Positions 1-6,853 are shown, numbered from the stretch's first letter. The stretch is DNA of 33,618 bases from Desulfobacteraceae bacterium (GCA_030615105.1 JAUWZV010000010.1:1-33618), one strand, 5' to 3'. Made by a program: numbers and translations. Notes: a model not told the origin generated them from the letters alone.

Positions 1-1
1 T

Positions 2-589
2 AGCGATGGTCTTTGCCTTCAGGCAATGAAAATGGCCTTCGAGTGGCTCCCTAAGGCATGCCAGGATGGCAGCGATCTTATTGCCAGGGAGAAAATGCAG
101 AATGCTGCCACTATCGCAGGGTTAGGATTCGGAAATAGCAACACGGGGCTTTCCCATGCTTTGGCACATTCTGTAGGGGCCTTGTTTCACATGCCCCATG
201 GACGGTCAGTAGGGATAGCGTTGCCTTATTCGCTGGAGTATATCATTTCAAACCCGCCCATTCCTGATGCTCCTGACCCAGTAGAAAGACTTAGCACCGC
301 TGCTAAGTTCATAGGTATAGATGCTGAGTCAGTCCAAGAAGGAATACACAAGTTCATTCAGAAGATAAGAGAGTTGGAAAGAGAAATAGGGGAGCCTTTA
401 AGCCTGAAAGAGGCCGGCATAACGGAGAAGAAGATGAATGAAGGGATGGACGCCTTGGTCAAACTTGGCACTTCTGATCCCAACATTTATACGACCCCAT
501 GCGCGTGCAAAGAGGAAAACCTCCGGAAACTCTTTCAATGTATGTGGGAGGGGGATGTGTGTGGAGACGGGTCTGCTCTTTGCTCATAG
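2..589 (+). CDS. Iron-containing alcohol dehydrogenase, C-terminal part (5' end outside window)
   Basis: The reading frame is open from base 2 and runs off the left edge, so only the C-terminal ~195 residues of a ~380-400 residue protein are present. The segment LSHALAHSVGALFHMPHGRSVG carries the group III (Fe2+-dependent) alcohol dehydrogenase metal signature: the helix with H-x3-H spacing, then the PHG turn followed by a LPYSLEY stretch. These NAD(P)-dependent cytosolic enzymes interconvert alcohols and aldehydes or ketones using iron held by one Asp and three His; the Asp and first His lie before or near the cut. The C-terminus is Cys-rich (CACKEE...CMWEGDVCGDG), which is not essential to the fold. 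The substrate cannot be read from the fragment. An internal ATG at 26 is not the true start because coding homology continues upstream of it. Confidence 0.85.
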   Translation, partial: SDGLCLQAMKMAFEWLPKACQDGSDLIAREKMQNAATIAGLGFGNSNTGLSHALAHSVGALFHMPHGRSVGIALPYSLEYIISNPPIPDAPDPVERLSTAAKFIGIDAESVQEGIHKFIQKIRELEREIGEPLSLKEAGITEKKMNEGMDALVKLGTSDPNIYTTPCACKEENLRKLFQCMWEGDVCGDGSALCS

Positions 590-863
590 TTTTTGAAGTG
601 AATTTTAAAAAGCGGGCGTTGGTTTAAAAACAGCTTAAAAGTTGGCGTTGGTATGAATTTGCACCTCAAATCTTCAATCACGTCCTCATCAAACAATTCA
701 GGCCAGCCCTCCAGAATAACGGCGGGCAAGCCCTCGATCTATTGACAATCGCCATGAAAACTGATTCTGGTTAACCAAGGTACCAAGGAATTCCGCAAAC
801 ATAGAATATAGTAGGCTAAATAAAAATCCTTCTGCATAGGAATTGTTTGACGAAATTTTTCTA
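590..863. other. Non-coding stretch with a possible degraded ORF
   Basis: No convincing gene lies between the alcohol dehydrogenase stop and the toxin-antitoxin promoter. On the minus strand about 65 codons stay open from a TTG at 729. The first ~30 (PAVILEGWPELFDEDVIEDL) look protein-like, while the rest does not, so this may be the relic of a small gene. An 8-base motif (gcgttggt) occurs twice about 35 bases apart, at roughly 617 and 644. Nothing else could be assigned. Confidence 0.3.
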
Positions 864-892
864 TTGACAAAGTATAACTTTAGTTATACCAT
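864..892 (+). promoter_or_regulatory. Promoter/operator of the toxin-antitoxin operon
   Basis: A perfect -35 box TTGACA (864-869) is followed by a perfect 7-bp inverted repeat, GTATAAC (872-878) and GTTATAC (883-889) with a 4-base spacer. A -10-like hexamer overlaps the right arm (TATACC at 885, or TACCAT at 887 with 17-bp spacing). The palindrome lies between and over the core promoter elements, the expected place for autorepression by a dimeric ribbon-helix-helix antitoxin. The start codon at 899 follows the -10 so closely that the mRNA would have almost no 5' leader. Promoter and operator are inferred from sequence only. Confidence 0.6.
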
Positions 893-898
893 TCTAAC

Positions 899-1135
899 AT
901 GAAAACAGCGATATCCCTACCAAACTCAATTTTCGAGGCAGCAGAAAAATTAGCCAAGCGATTTGGAATTTCCCGAAGTCAATTATACGCTAACGCCGTT
1001 ACAGAATACCTTCGAGAGCATCAAAAAGATGGTGTAACCGAAAAGCTGAATGAAATCTATGAGAAAGAATCCTCTGAATTAGATCCTATCTGTCATGCAC
1101 TTCAATTTTCATCTCTTCAGAAGGATGAGTGGTAA
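899..1135 (+). CDS. Ribbon-helix-helix antitoxin (MazE-like partner)
   Basis: This 78-residue protein has an N-terminal ribbon-helix-helix DNA-binding domain (MKTAISLPNSIFEAAEKLAKRFG, residues 1-23, then a second helix SRSQLYANAVTEYLREH). Its acidic C-terminal tail is of the type that wraps a toxin. It is followed, with a 1-base TAATG overlap, by a MazF-family gene, so the pair is a type II toxin-antitoxin operon. The antitoxin would neutralise the toxin and repress its own promoter through the palindrome at 872-889. No Shine-Dalgarno precedes the ATG and the predicted transcript start is nearly at the start codon, suggesting leaderless translation. Assignment as antitoxin rests on both the fold and the partner. 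Confidence 0.85.
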   Translation: MKTAISLPNSIFEAAEKLAKRFGISRSQLYANAVTEYLREHQKDGVTEKLNEIYEKESSELDPICHALQFSSLQKDEW

Positions 1136-1473
1136 TGCTTCGGGGAGAAATATGGTGGGCTACTCTATCTGCGCCTACAGCATCAGAGCCTGGATATAGA
1201 CGCCCCTTGTTGATTATTCAATCCGATGACTTTAATCGGAGCCGCATAAACACATTTATTGCTGTTGTCATAACCTCGAATCTTCTATTAGCTGATGCTC
1301 CAGGGAACGTACTTCTGTCTAAAAAAGATACCAACCTTCCTAAAAAGTCAGTGGCAAATGTTTCCCAATTGATAACCGTTGACAAGTCATTCTTAACTGA
1401 AAAAGTTGGAGATTTAAGTTTAAATAAATTGCGGGAAGTTGAAGCAGGGGTACGTCTAGTTCTTTCCCTGTGA
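1135..1473 (+). CDS. MazF/PemK-family toxin endoribonuclease
   Basis: The product is 112 residues from the ATG at 1135; an alternative GTG lies at 1129. Typical MazF features are present: GEIWW near the N-terminus, the YRRPLLIIQSD strand with the conserved Arg-Pro, the VVITS strand and the late VANVSQLITVDK segment carrying the conserved Ser/Thr region. Family members are ribosome-independent, sequence-specific mRNA interferases that stop growth when the antitoxin is lost. The ATG overlaps the antitoxin TAA, giving translational coupling and supporting 1135 as the start. Cleavage specificity cannot be read from sequence. Length and motifs look complete, so the toxin is probably active. Confidence 0.88.
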   Translation: MLRGEIWWATLSAPTASEPGYRRPLLIIQSDDFNRSRINTFIAVVITSNLLLADAPGNVLLSKKDTNLPKKSVANVSQLITVDKSFLTEKVGDLSLNKLREVEAGVRLVLSL

Positions 1474-1517
1474 TGCATGCGCTTTAACAGGCCACTGTTT
1501 TGTGGTAAGATAAAAAA

Positions 1518-1943
1518 ATGATTTACATTACACGCACCATCGCAATTGACGAGAGGGAAATCCAACAGGAATTTATCCGCTCCTCAGGTCCAGGGGGGCA
1601 GAATGTCAATAAAGTTGCCACTGCCGTGCAGCTACGCTTTGATGTGAGAAACTCTCCCTCACTACCTGACGACGTTCGTGAACGTCTGGTTCGTCTGGCT
1701 GGCAGGCGGTTTACCGAAGATGGCTTACTGATTATTGACGCCCGGCGGTTCCGTAAGCAGGAACGAAATCGTCAAGATGCGATCGATCGTCTGGTCGAGT
1801 TGATACGCAAGGCGTCCGAAAAGCCCAAACTCCGCCGTAAGACAAGGCCGACACTCGCATCAAAGAGGCGCCGGTTAGAGACCAAGCGTTACCGAGGCGA
1901 GAAAAAACGTATGCGATGGCCCGTTTCAAGTTTAGAAGATTAG
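1518..1943 (+). CDS. arfB: ArfB/YaeJ peptidyl-tRNA hydrolase (ribosome rescue)
   Basis: The 141-residue protein has the class I release-factor catalytic loop RSSGPGGQNVNK (GGQ at residues 26-28) near the N-terminus. It lacks a stop-codon recognition domain and ends in a basic tail (TRPTLASKRRRLETKR...EKKRMRWP). This is the architecture of ArfB, which enters non-stop ribosomes, places its basic tail in the empty mRNA channel and hydrolyses peptidyl-tRNA with the GGQ motif. It stands alone, about 45 bases after the toxin gene. Rescue of ribosomes stalled on mRNAs cut by the adjacent MazF would be a plausible functional link, but that is inference. Its base composition is more GC-rich than the toxin-antitoxin genes, suggesting a different origin. 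Confidence 0.92.
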   Translation: MIYITRTIAIDEREIQQEFIRSSGPGGQNVNKVATAVQLRFDVRNSPSLPDDVRERLVRLAGRRFTEDGLLIIDARRFRKQERNRQDAIDRLVELIRKASEKPKLRRKTRPTLASKRRRLETKRYRGEKKRMRWPVSSLED

Positions 1944-2081
1944 CCCTGCGCAGCTACAGATGAGATTGTACTGGCCGAAAATAAGTATAGAATAGGGCAG
2001 AAAGTGGTAGTAAAGGTCAGATGGGCGGGCAGAACTAAGGAATTTAATGTAACTTTAGAGGCCTTTGATCCTTTTAATTAA
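1944..2081 (+). pseudogene. Start-less coding-like fragment after arfB
   Basis: After the arfB TAG the same frame stays open for 45 codons to TAA at 2079-2081. It encodes a plausible beta-rich tail (YRIGQKVVVKVRWAGRTKEF, ending in LEAFDPFN). There is no ATG before this segment, no Shine-Dalgarno and no recoding signal that I can see. It looks like the 3' end of a gene whose 5' part was lost, perhaps when arfB was inserted. A small OB- or S1-like beta domain is possible but I do not recognise the family. Readthrough of the arfB stop is the alternative and is considered less likely. Confidence 0.3.
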
Positions 2082-2146
2082 AATCTATGATAATCACAAT
2101 CGACTAATTTTAGGTAATCCGTTGAAATGGAGGCTAACTGATAGGA

Positions 2147-2473
2147 ATGATGTTTTATAAAAAGAATGAGACAGGATACAAGGTGGTAAAGGAGGGTATA
2201 CTGCTTAAAACGCTGGTTTATGGTGAAAAGACCTTGCTTTGTGAATTCAGGTTGGAGAAAGGGAAAATGGTTCCTTCTCACAAGCATCCCCATGAGCAGA
2301 CCGAATATCTGGTTTCTGGGCGGATGAAGTTCATCATAGGGGATAAAAGGTTTGATGCGGAACCAGGAGATAGCTGGTGTATCCCAGGGGATGTGGAACA
2401 TGCGGCAGAGGTCCTTGAGGATTCAGTGGTTGTGGCGGTCTTCTCCCCTGTAAGGGAAGACTATTTGCCCTGA
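2147..2473 (+). CDS. Small cupin-domain protein
   Basis: This 108-residue single-domain cupin has both conserved motifs. Motif 1 is SHKHPHEQTEYLVSGRMKF (His, His, Glu metal ligands at about residues 45-52). Motif 2 is PGDSWCIPGDVEHAAE with the fourth ligand His. The fold is a small beta-barrel binding Fe, Mn, Ni or Zn. Such proteins act as dioxygenases, isomerases or ligand sensors, and the substrate cannot be assigned here. Two adjacent ATGs occur at 2147 and 2150; a GGAGG-like stretch around 2129-2133 lies rather far upstream. It stands alone between arfB and a small unknown gene. Confidence 0.85.
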   Translation: MMFYKKNETGYKVVKEGILLKTLVYGEKTLLCEFRLEKGKMVPSHKHPHEQTEYLVSGRMKFIIGDKRFDAEPGDSWCIPGDVEHAAEVLEDSVVVAVFSPVREDYLP

Positions 2474-2526
2474 ATTTAGGATCTGGTTTTAAAGGAGGCA
2501 TGCATGAAACATGGAAAAAGGGGGTG

Positions 2527-2793
2527 ATGAATATGCATATAGGGGATTTAATCAAAACAACAAGGGGAATACATCAATCCTACCAGGACAAGGCCGAAAA
2601 ACATCCTGTAGAGGTGATCAGTCAGGAGGCTGCCAATTCCTTCAACAAGCTCCTGGATGAGTCGAAGAGGAGCTTTCCGGAGAACCATTTTATCAATAAA
2701 ATGCAACCTGTTAGCCCAACTCAAACCCAGTTGGCAGGCCTCCTGGCCAAGTTAGTTGTACTTGAGGAATCACTGAAGGCTGAGATGTCTTGA
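2527..2793 (+). CDS. Small protein of unknown function
   Basis: The frame is open from ATG 2500 (97 aa), but the strong AAAGGAGG at 2491-2498 leaves only one base before that ATG, so 2500 is unlikely. ATG 2527 or ATG 2533, the latter 8 bases after an AAGGGGG stretch, fit better and give ~86-88 residues. The protein is soluble and mostly helical, with a central segment SQEAANSFNKLLDESKR and a Leu-rich C-terminal helix AGLLAKLVVLEESLKAEM. I do not recognise it. A 7-codon ORF at 2504-2527 (MKHGKRG) has ideal Shine-Dalgarno spacing and its TGA overlaps ATG 2527, which could couple translation. It is convergent with the decarboxylase gene. Confidence 0.55.
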   Translation: MNMHIGDLIKTTRGIHQSYQDKAEKHPVEVISQEAANSFNKLLDESKRSFPENHFINKMQPVSPTQTQLAGLLAKLVVLEESLKAEMS

Positions 2794-2892
2794 AAAATCG
2801 AAAATGCGCTGTTTAGAGACCAAGTATTGCAGGGGCGAGACAAATTTAATACGACGTCCTGTATTACTTTCAGGAGATTAGACCCCGCATCC

Positions 2893-4317
2893 TCAGAAAT
2901 TGCTCGCAGAAGCACGGAGTTGATCCCAGGCATCTTGTACGTGCTCTCGAGTCGTGTTGGTCTGAGCAATACAGAGGCGTAATGTAAATTTCCCTTTCAG
3001 CCTTGTGTGTGTGATAAACATCTTTCCTGATCTGTTGAGTTCATCCATCAGAGCTTTATTGATTTGTTCAAGTTCCTCTTCGCTAAGGGTGTGGTTGGAA
3101 GGATGATACCTGAAACAGACCAGGTTTATTGTCACAGGTGCCATCAATTCGAATTGAGGGTCTTCCCGGACCCATGACTCAAATTCCTTTGCAAGCTCGA
3201 TGTGGGCTCGAATCTTTTCTTGAAGCCCCTTGACTCCGAAAGACCGTATCACGAACCACAGCTTGAGGGCCCTAAAACGGCGACCCAGGGGTATTCCCCA
3301 GTCGCGAAAATTCTTGACCTGGAGATCAGCATCGGTTTTCAAATACTCGGGCAGGATCTCGAAGGTCGAGGTCAGGGCCTTGGGGTCCTTGCAAAAATAG
3401 GCTGAACAGTCGAAATTCGTGAACATCCACTTGTGTGGATTGAAAACAAAGGAATCAGCAAACTCGATGCCGTCAAGTATGTAACGCATCTCTGGAAGTA
3501 TTGCTGCGGTGCCTGCCATGGCCGCATCCACATGGAGCCAAAGTCCATGATGATCACAGATCTCACCGATCGGCCTCAGTGGATCCATGGCGGTTGAAGA
3601 GGTCGTACCGACCGTTGCCACTACACAGCAGGGCAGGTACCCATCCTTGCTGTCAGCATTAATGGCCCGTTCCAGTTCCTCTGGAATCATAGCAAAGTCT
3701 GCTCCTGATGGTATAAGGCGGAGTTGGTCTTTGCCAAAACCAGAGATCTTTACACCTTTCTCAACAGAAGAATGTGCTTCTTCTGAGGTATAGACGATGA
3801 GGCTTTGACTGCTCCCATCTCGGAAACCGTGCTCATTAATGGCAAAGCTCGTTGCACGTTCCCTCGCGCACAGAAGGGCACAGAGCGTGGAGGTGGAAGC
3901 AGTGTCCTGGATCACGCCGGTAAAGTGCTCCGGAAGCCCCAGCATGTGATGAAGCCAATCCGTGACAACCTCCTCCAGCTCAGTGGCCGCTGGAGAAGTT
4001 TGCCATACCATGCATTGAGCACCCAGGGCAGCTGTTAGGAACTCGGCTAAGATAGATGGCTCGCTGGTATTTGCAGGAAAATAGGCGAAGAAGGAGGGAT
4101 GCTGCCAATGGGTCATCCCTGGTAAAAGGATACCCTTGAAATCATTAAAAATGGCCTCCATCTCCTCCGGTTCCTCAGGCGGACTTTTGGGAAGACTGTC
4201 TGCGATCTCACCGGGTTCAACCTGGGCAAGAACGGGATATTCATCGATATGCTCCATGTAGTCTGCTATCCAGTCTATCATGGCATGCCCATACTTCCGA
4301 AATGATTTCCTGTTCAT
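2893..4317 (-). CDS. PLP-dependent group II decarboxylase (aromatic-L-amino-acid decarboxylase family)
   Basis: The 474-residue protein matches the aromatic-amino-acid/tyrosine decarboxylase family over its full length. It has an N-terminal three-helix lid (RKYGHAMIDWIADYMEHID), the MTHWQHPSFFAYFPAN substrate-binding segment (~68-83), TSEEAHSSVEKG with the PLP-stacking His181, HVDAAMAG with Asp264 that binds the pyridine nitrogen, and NPHKW with the Schiff-base Lys296. These cytosolic enzymes remove CO2 from aromatic amino acids to give amines; some bacterial members are aldehyde synthases. Exact substrate is not readable. A good AAAGGAG precedes the ATG at 4317. The gene is monocistronic and divergent from the glycosyltransferase. 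Confidence 0.93.
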   Translation of the reverse strand: MNRKSFRKYGHAMIDWIADYMEHIDEYPVLAQVEPGEIADSLPKSPPEEPEEMEAIFNDFKGILLPGMTHWQHPSFFAYFPANTSEPSILAEFLTAALGAQCMVWQTSPAATELEEVVTDWLHHMLGLPEHFTGVIQDTASTSTLCALLCARERATSFAINEHGFRDGSSQSLIVYTSEEAHSSVEKGVKISGFGKDQLRLIPSGADFAMIPEELERAINADSKDGYLPCCVVATVGTTSSTAMDPLRPIGEICDHHGLWLHVDAAMAGTAAILPEMRYILDGIEFADSFVFNPHKWMFTNFDCSAYFCKDPKALTSTFEILPEYLKTDADLQVKNFRDWGIPLGRRFRALKLWFVIRSFGVKGLQEKIRAHIELAKEFESWVREDPQFELMAPVTINLVCFRYHPSNHTLSEEELEQINKALMDELNRSGKMFITHTRLKGKFTLRLCIAQTNTTREHVQDAWDQLRASASNF

Positions 4318-4426
4318 CTCTATTTCTCCTTTCTAATTGAGCCGGATCTTTACCAAGACCCCATAAACATGGATGTTCTCTGATCTATTCTAATAAGAAT
4401 GTGCGTAACTTGCAAATCTTTTCCGA

Positions 4427-4456
4427 TTGACACCCGGGCGTCTTTTCTTCTAAACT
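4427..4456 (+). promoter_or_regulatory. Probable sigma-70 promoter for the glycosyltransferase gene
   Basis: TTGACA (4427-4432) and TAAACT (4451-4456) are separated by 18 bases, about 70 bases before the ATG at 4527. Spacing and -35 match are good. The call is by consensus only. Confidence 0.45.
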
Positions 4457-4526
4457 ACTTTCTACAAAAAGGGCTATAGAGGGACTTCCTGTCAATTAAA
4501 CTCTATTACGGTCTCTATTCACCCAT

Positions 4527-5708
4527 ATGAAAGTATTGATTGTTCATTGGTATTACCCACCGCAGGTGGGGGGAGTTGAAACCTTGCTCCAACTGTGGGG
4601 GGAACAGTTATCCAAAAGAGGCTATGAAGTAACTATCCTTGCTGCCTGCCTTTCAGAGAAAGATGAAATACAGCGGGAAAAGGGTCCCAGAATTGTGAGG
4701 CTGGCTTCTTTTGACCCTGCTAAAACAGGGGGTCATGCCATTTCTGGGTTTAGAGAATATATCCACAATTTTTTTAAGGAAAACAGCTTCGATATCATCC
4801 ATCTCCACAATATGTTTGCCCCCCTTACCCCTCTGCGGACAGCACTTCTCTTTGAACAAGGGCTCAGACACAAAATTCCTATGCTCATGCATTCTCACTG
4901 TATGAATGACACTCAGATGGGCAAACTTCTGATTTCCCTTTCCTGGGATGATGTGATCTTTGTTAGCGCATGGCATAGGGAGGAAACTGTAAACCTTAAT
5001 CTTGCCTTCAAAAAAACGGATGTTCTCTATAACGGGGTCAGAGTCGATTATTTTCAAAAAGAGAAGGGCAACAGGGAAAAGGCTCGACAACAAATCCAGT
5101 CAGTACCAGGGGAGAAAATTTTGCTTTGGCCATCAAGGATAGTTAACCCGGATGGAAGACCAACAGCGAGAAAGAAACTTGACACCCTTCTTAAGGCAGG
5201 GGCCAGGGTAAAGGAAAAAACAGATAAATTTAAGATTATGCTCATGGCTTCTGCCTATGGCGATAAAGCCGTTCAAAAGCAGCAATTAGGAGCCTTTGAT
5301 GATTTGATGAAGGTAAACGACCTTTACCAGAACATAGTCCTCCTTGATACAACGCACAGCTACTCATTCATGCGGGATACCTATGCTGCCTGCGACATAA
5401 TGTGTTTACCTTCTGTTAATGAGGTCTTTGGCCTTGTTTTTATTGAGGCAATGGCTATGGAAAAGATCGTAGTGGGTGCAAGGAGCGGGGCGCTTCCTGA
5501 GATTGTGGATGACGGGCAGAACGGTTATCTCATTGAACCTGATAACGATCGACAATTAGCGGAACTCATTTTGAATATCTTTGAATTGGATGAAAAAGAG
5601 AAATCTGCAATAGGAAAGAGGGCGAGGGCTAAGGTGCTGGAAAATTTTTCTATGGAAAAGATGATTGACGAAACAATAAGAATTTACAAAGAGTTTGTGC
5701 CCCTCTAA
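4527..5708 (+). CDS. GT4-family glycosyltransferase
   Basis: The 393-residue protein is a GT-B fold glycosyltransferase of family 4. The N-terminal acceptor domain begins HWYYPPQVGGVETLLQLWGEQL with the glycine-rich loop, and contains DIIHLHNMF (~90-98). The C-terminal nucleotide-sugar domain has SRIVNPDGR, then MRDTYAACDIMCLPSVNEVFGLVFIEAMA, whose E-x7-E motif binds the donor. Members transfer sugars in LPS, exopolysaccharide or glycolipid synthesis on the cytoplasmic face of the membrane. Donor and acceptor cannot be read. It is a lone gene with its own promoter; a histidine kinase fragment starts 3 bases after its stop, so downstream DNA has been rearranged. Confidence 0.92.
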   Translation: MKVLIVHWYYPPQVGGVETLLQLWGEQLSKRGYEVTILAACLSEKDEIQREKGPRIVRLASFDPAKTGGHAISGFREYIHNFFKENSFDIIHLHNMFAPLTPLRTALLFEQGLRHKIPMLMHSHCMNDTQMGKLLISLSWDDVIFVSAWHREETVNLNLAFKKTDVLYNGVRVDYFQKEKGNREKARQQIQSVPGEKILLWPSRIVNPDGRPTARKKLDTLLKAGARVKEKTDKFKIMLMASAYGDKAVQKQQLGAFDDLMKVNDLYQNIVLLDTTHSYSFMRDTYAACDIMCLPSVNEVFGLVFIEAMAMEKIVVGARSGALPEIVDDGQNGYLIEPDNDRQLAELILNIFELDEKEKSAIGKRARAKVLENFSMEKMIDETIRIYKEFVPL

Positions 5709-5710
5709 TC

Positions 5711-5884
5711 TTCAGCACCAAAACCAATGGAGCAGGAATTGATCTTGCGGTGGTGAATCGGATTATCGACAGTCATGGAGGCCAAGTTGAAGTGGCATCA
5801 AAACATGGCGAAGGCACCACGTTCCTTTTGTTCTTTCCGTTGGAACAACGTCGTTTAACACGCATTTCTCGTTTAGAAGAATAA
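5711..5884 (+). pseudogene. Histidine kinase C-terminal remnant (HATPase end)
   Basis: Fifty-seven codons encode the end of a sensor kinase ATP-binding domain: FSTKTNGAGIDLAVVNRIID (F box and G2 box), then SHGGQVEVASKHGEGTTFLLFFPL. The rest of the kinase is missing: the frame begins in the F box, directly after the glycosyltransferase stop. The G2 box normally reads G-x-G-L and here reads GIDL, so the conserved Gly is lost. This is a gene remnant left by a deletion or recombination event, not a functional protein. Confidence 0.85.
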
Positions 5885-5938
5885 GAACAAAGAAAAGTAT
5901 AATTAAACTTGACCACTTCTATTAAATAAAATGAAGCT

Positions 5939-5958
5939 CCCCGCAGCAAGCTGCGGGG
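5939..5958. repeat. REP-like palindrome, copy 1
   Basis: CCCCGCAGC-AA-GCTGCGGGG is a perfect 9-bp inverted repeat with a 2-base centre, followed by a T-rich stretch. It is near-identical in design to a second palindrome at 6072-6091. The two differ at two positions in each arm, with matching changes on the other side, so base pairing is conserved. It could also act as a transcription terminator. Confidence 0.7.
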
Positions 5959-5975
5959 CATCTTTTATCGAGTCT

Positions 5976-6061
5976 CTCCTCCCTTGATGGGAGGAAATAA
6001 AGGGGAGGGTGGACAAACTGAGTATCACCCCCACCTAAACCTCACCCATCAAGGGGAGGAA
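5976..6061. repeat. MITE-like inverted-repeat element
   Basis: The left arm starts TCTCCTCCCTTGATGGGAGG and runs to ~6010. The right arm (about 6026-6061) contains CACCCCCACCTAAACCTCA and CCCATCAAGGGGAGGA. Reverse-complemented, the right arm resembles the left over ~35 bases with mismatches. There is no ORF inside. Similar CTCCC-TTGATGGGAG hairpins are familiar to me as dispersed non-coding repeats in environmental bacterial genomes, but this is from memory and unchecked. The element sits precisely between the two REP-like palindromes. Confidence 0.6.
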
Positions 6062-6071
6062 CAGTAAGGAA

Positions 6072-6091
6072 CCCTGTAGCAAGCTACAGGG
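6072..6091. repeat. REP-like palindrome, copy 2
   Basis: CCCTGTAGC-AA-GCTACAGGG is a perfect 9-bp inverted repeat with the same AGC-AA-GCT centre as copy 1. It ends 4 bases before the first possible ATG (6095) of the membrane protein gene, so if transcribed it would lie at the very start of that gene's translation initiation region. Confidence 0.7.
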
Positions 6092-6094
6092 AAT

Positions 6095-6853
6095 ATGCAA
6101 GTTCAATATATGAGGGAGATATGGCATAGGGCATTTGCCTCCTTGACCCGAGGAGCGGATATGCGCAGGGTTTTGGTGAAATCCTTTGCACTGGCAATAT
6201 GCTCAACCCTCTTTACCTTACCATACTTTCACTATTTGATATTCGTGGTTCCGGATGGGGGTGGTTTCCCAAAAGTCCTTAATCCCTGGGGCCTTCTTTT
6301 CACCGAACTCTTTTTACTATTTATCCTGTGTCTCCTCTCTGCCATAGTGGGTTTTTCATTTTCTAAGAGGTTTGAGCTTCCCGGTTTCGGGGATCCAAGG
6401 TATTTTATCCCCTCCATACCCCTCCTTTTGGTCTTGGGGATAGCAATGATGGCCCTGTCTTATTTCCTCTTTGACCGCTATTTTTTTGAGATATCCCCCA
6501 TCTCTTATCCCAAGGAGGTCTTATATCTCATATCGCTCCCCTTTAAGGGGGCCTTTTCTGAGGAGATAATTCTGAGACTCTGTCTGGTAACCCTCAGCGT
6601 GGGATTTTTAAAGAGCAAAGGGGCCGGAGTCGTTCTTGTATCGACCCTTGCATCCCTCTTTACAATAAAATATTTCCATTTCTTCGGTATAGAGTTCGGT
6701 TTAAATTACCTCTTTATAACCCAGGTTCTTCTGTCTTTTTCGGCCAACCTCTTTTTGGGTTACATTTTTATCACACGGGGGCTGCTTTACTCTATGTCCC
6801 TTAAATTTCTGTTTGGCATAAAGTATGTGATCGTATCATGGGCAATGGGATAG
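6095..6853 (+). CDS. CPBP-like intramembrane protease homologue (degenerate)
   Basis: The 252-residue protein has about seven predicted membrane segments (about 31-51, 67-88, 107-125, 143-153, 162-175, 185-200 and 210-245). FSEEIILR (EE at 156-157, Arg161) matches the EExxxR motif 1 of CPBP (Rce1/Abi-type) proteases. The later segment FLGYIFITRGLLYSMSLKFLFG resembles the third CPBP motif, but the metal-binding His is replaced by Lys (SLK), so activity is doubtful. Members act in prenyl-protein processing, bacteriocin immunity or membrane signalling. ATG 6095 or ATG 6110 could be the start; neither has a clean Shine-Dalgarno. The gene lies alone in a repeat-rich region. The family call is moderately secure. 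Confidence 0.6.
   Translation: MQVQYMREIWHRAFASLTRGADMRRVLVKSFALAICSTLFTLPYFHYLIFVVPDGGGFPKVLNPWGLLFTELFLLFILCLLSAIVGFSFSKRFELPGFGDPRYFIPSIPLLLVLGIAMMALSYFLFDRYFFEISPISYPKEVLYLISLPFKGAFSEEIILRLCLVTLSVGFLKSKGAGVVLVSTLASLFTIKYFHFFGIEFGLNYLFITQVLLSFSANLFLGYIFITRGLLYSMSLKFLFGIKYVIVSWAMG

Noticed and set aside
535-729. 64-codon minus-strand ORF as a gene
   Set aside because: It overlaps the alcohol dehydrogenase end, only its first ~30 codons look protein-like and no ribosome site is visible.
1941-2081. Programmed readthrough of the arfB stop
   Set aside because: ArfB already has its full length and basic tail; no recoding signal was found. A gene remnant is simpler.
2078-2401. 107-codon minus-strand ORF opposite the cupin
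   Set aside because: It is antisense to a clear cupin with all metal ligands; the translation has no recognisable features.
4653-5093. 146-codon minus-strand ORF inside the glycosyltransferase
   Set aside because: Shadow of a well-supported GT4 gene with no ribosome site or family features.
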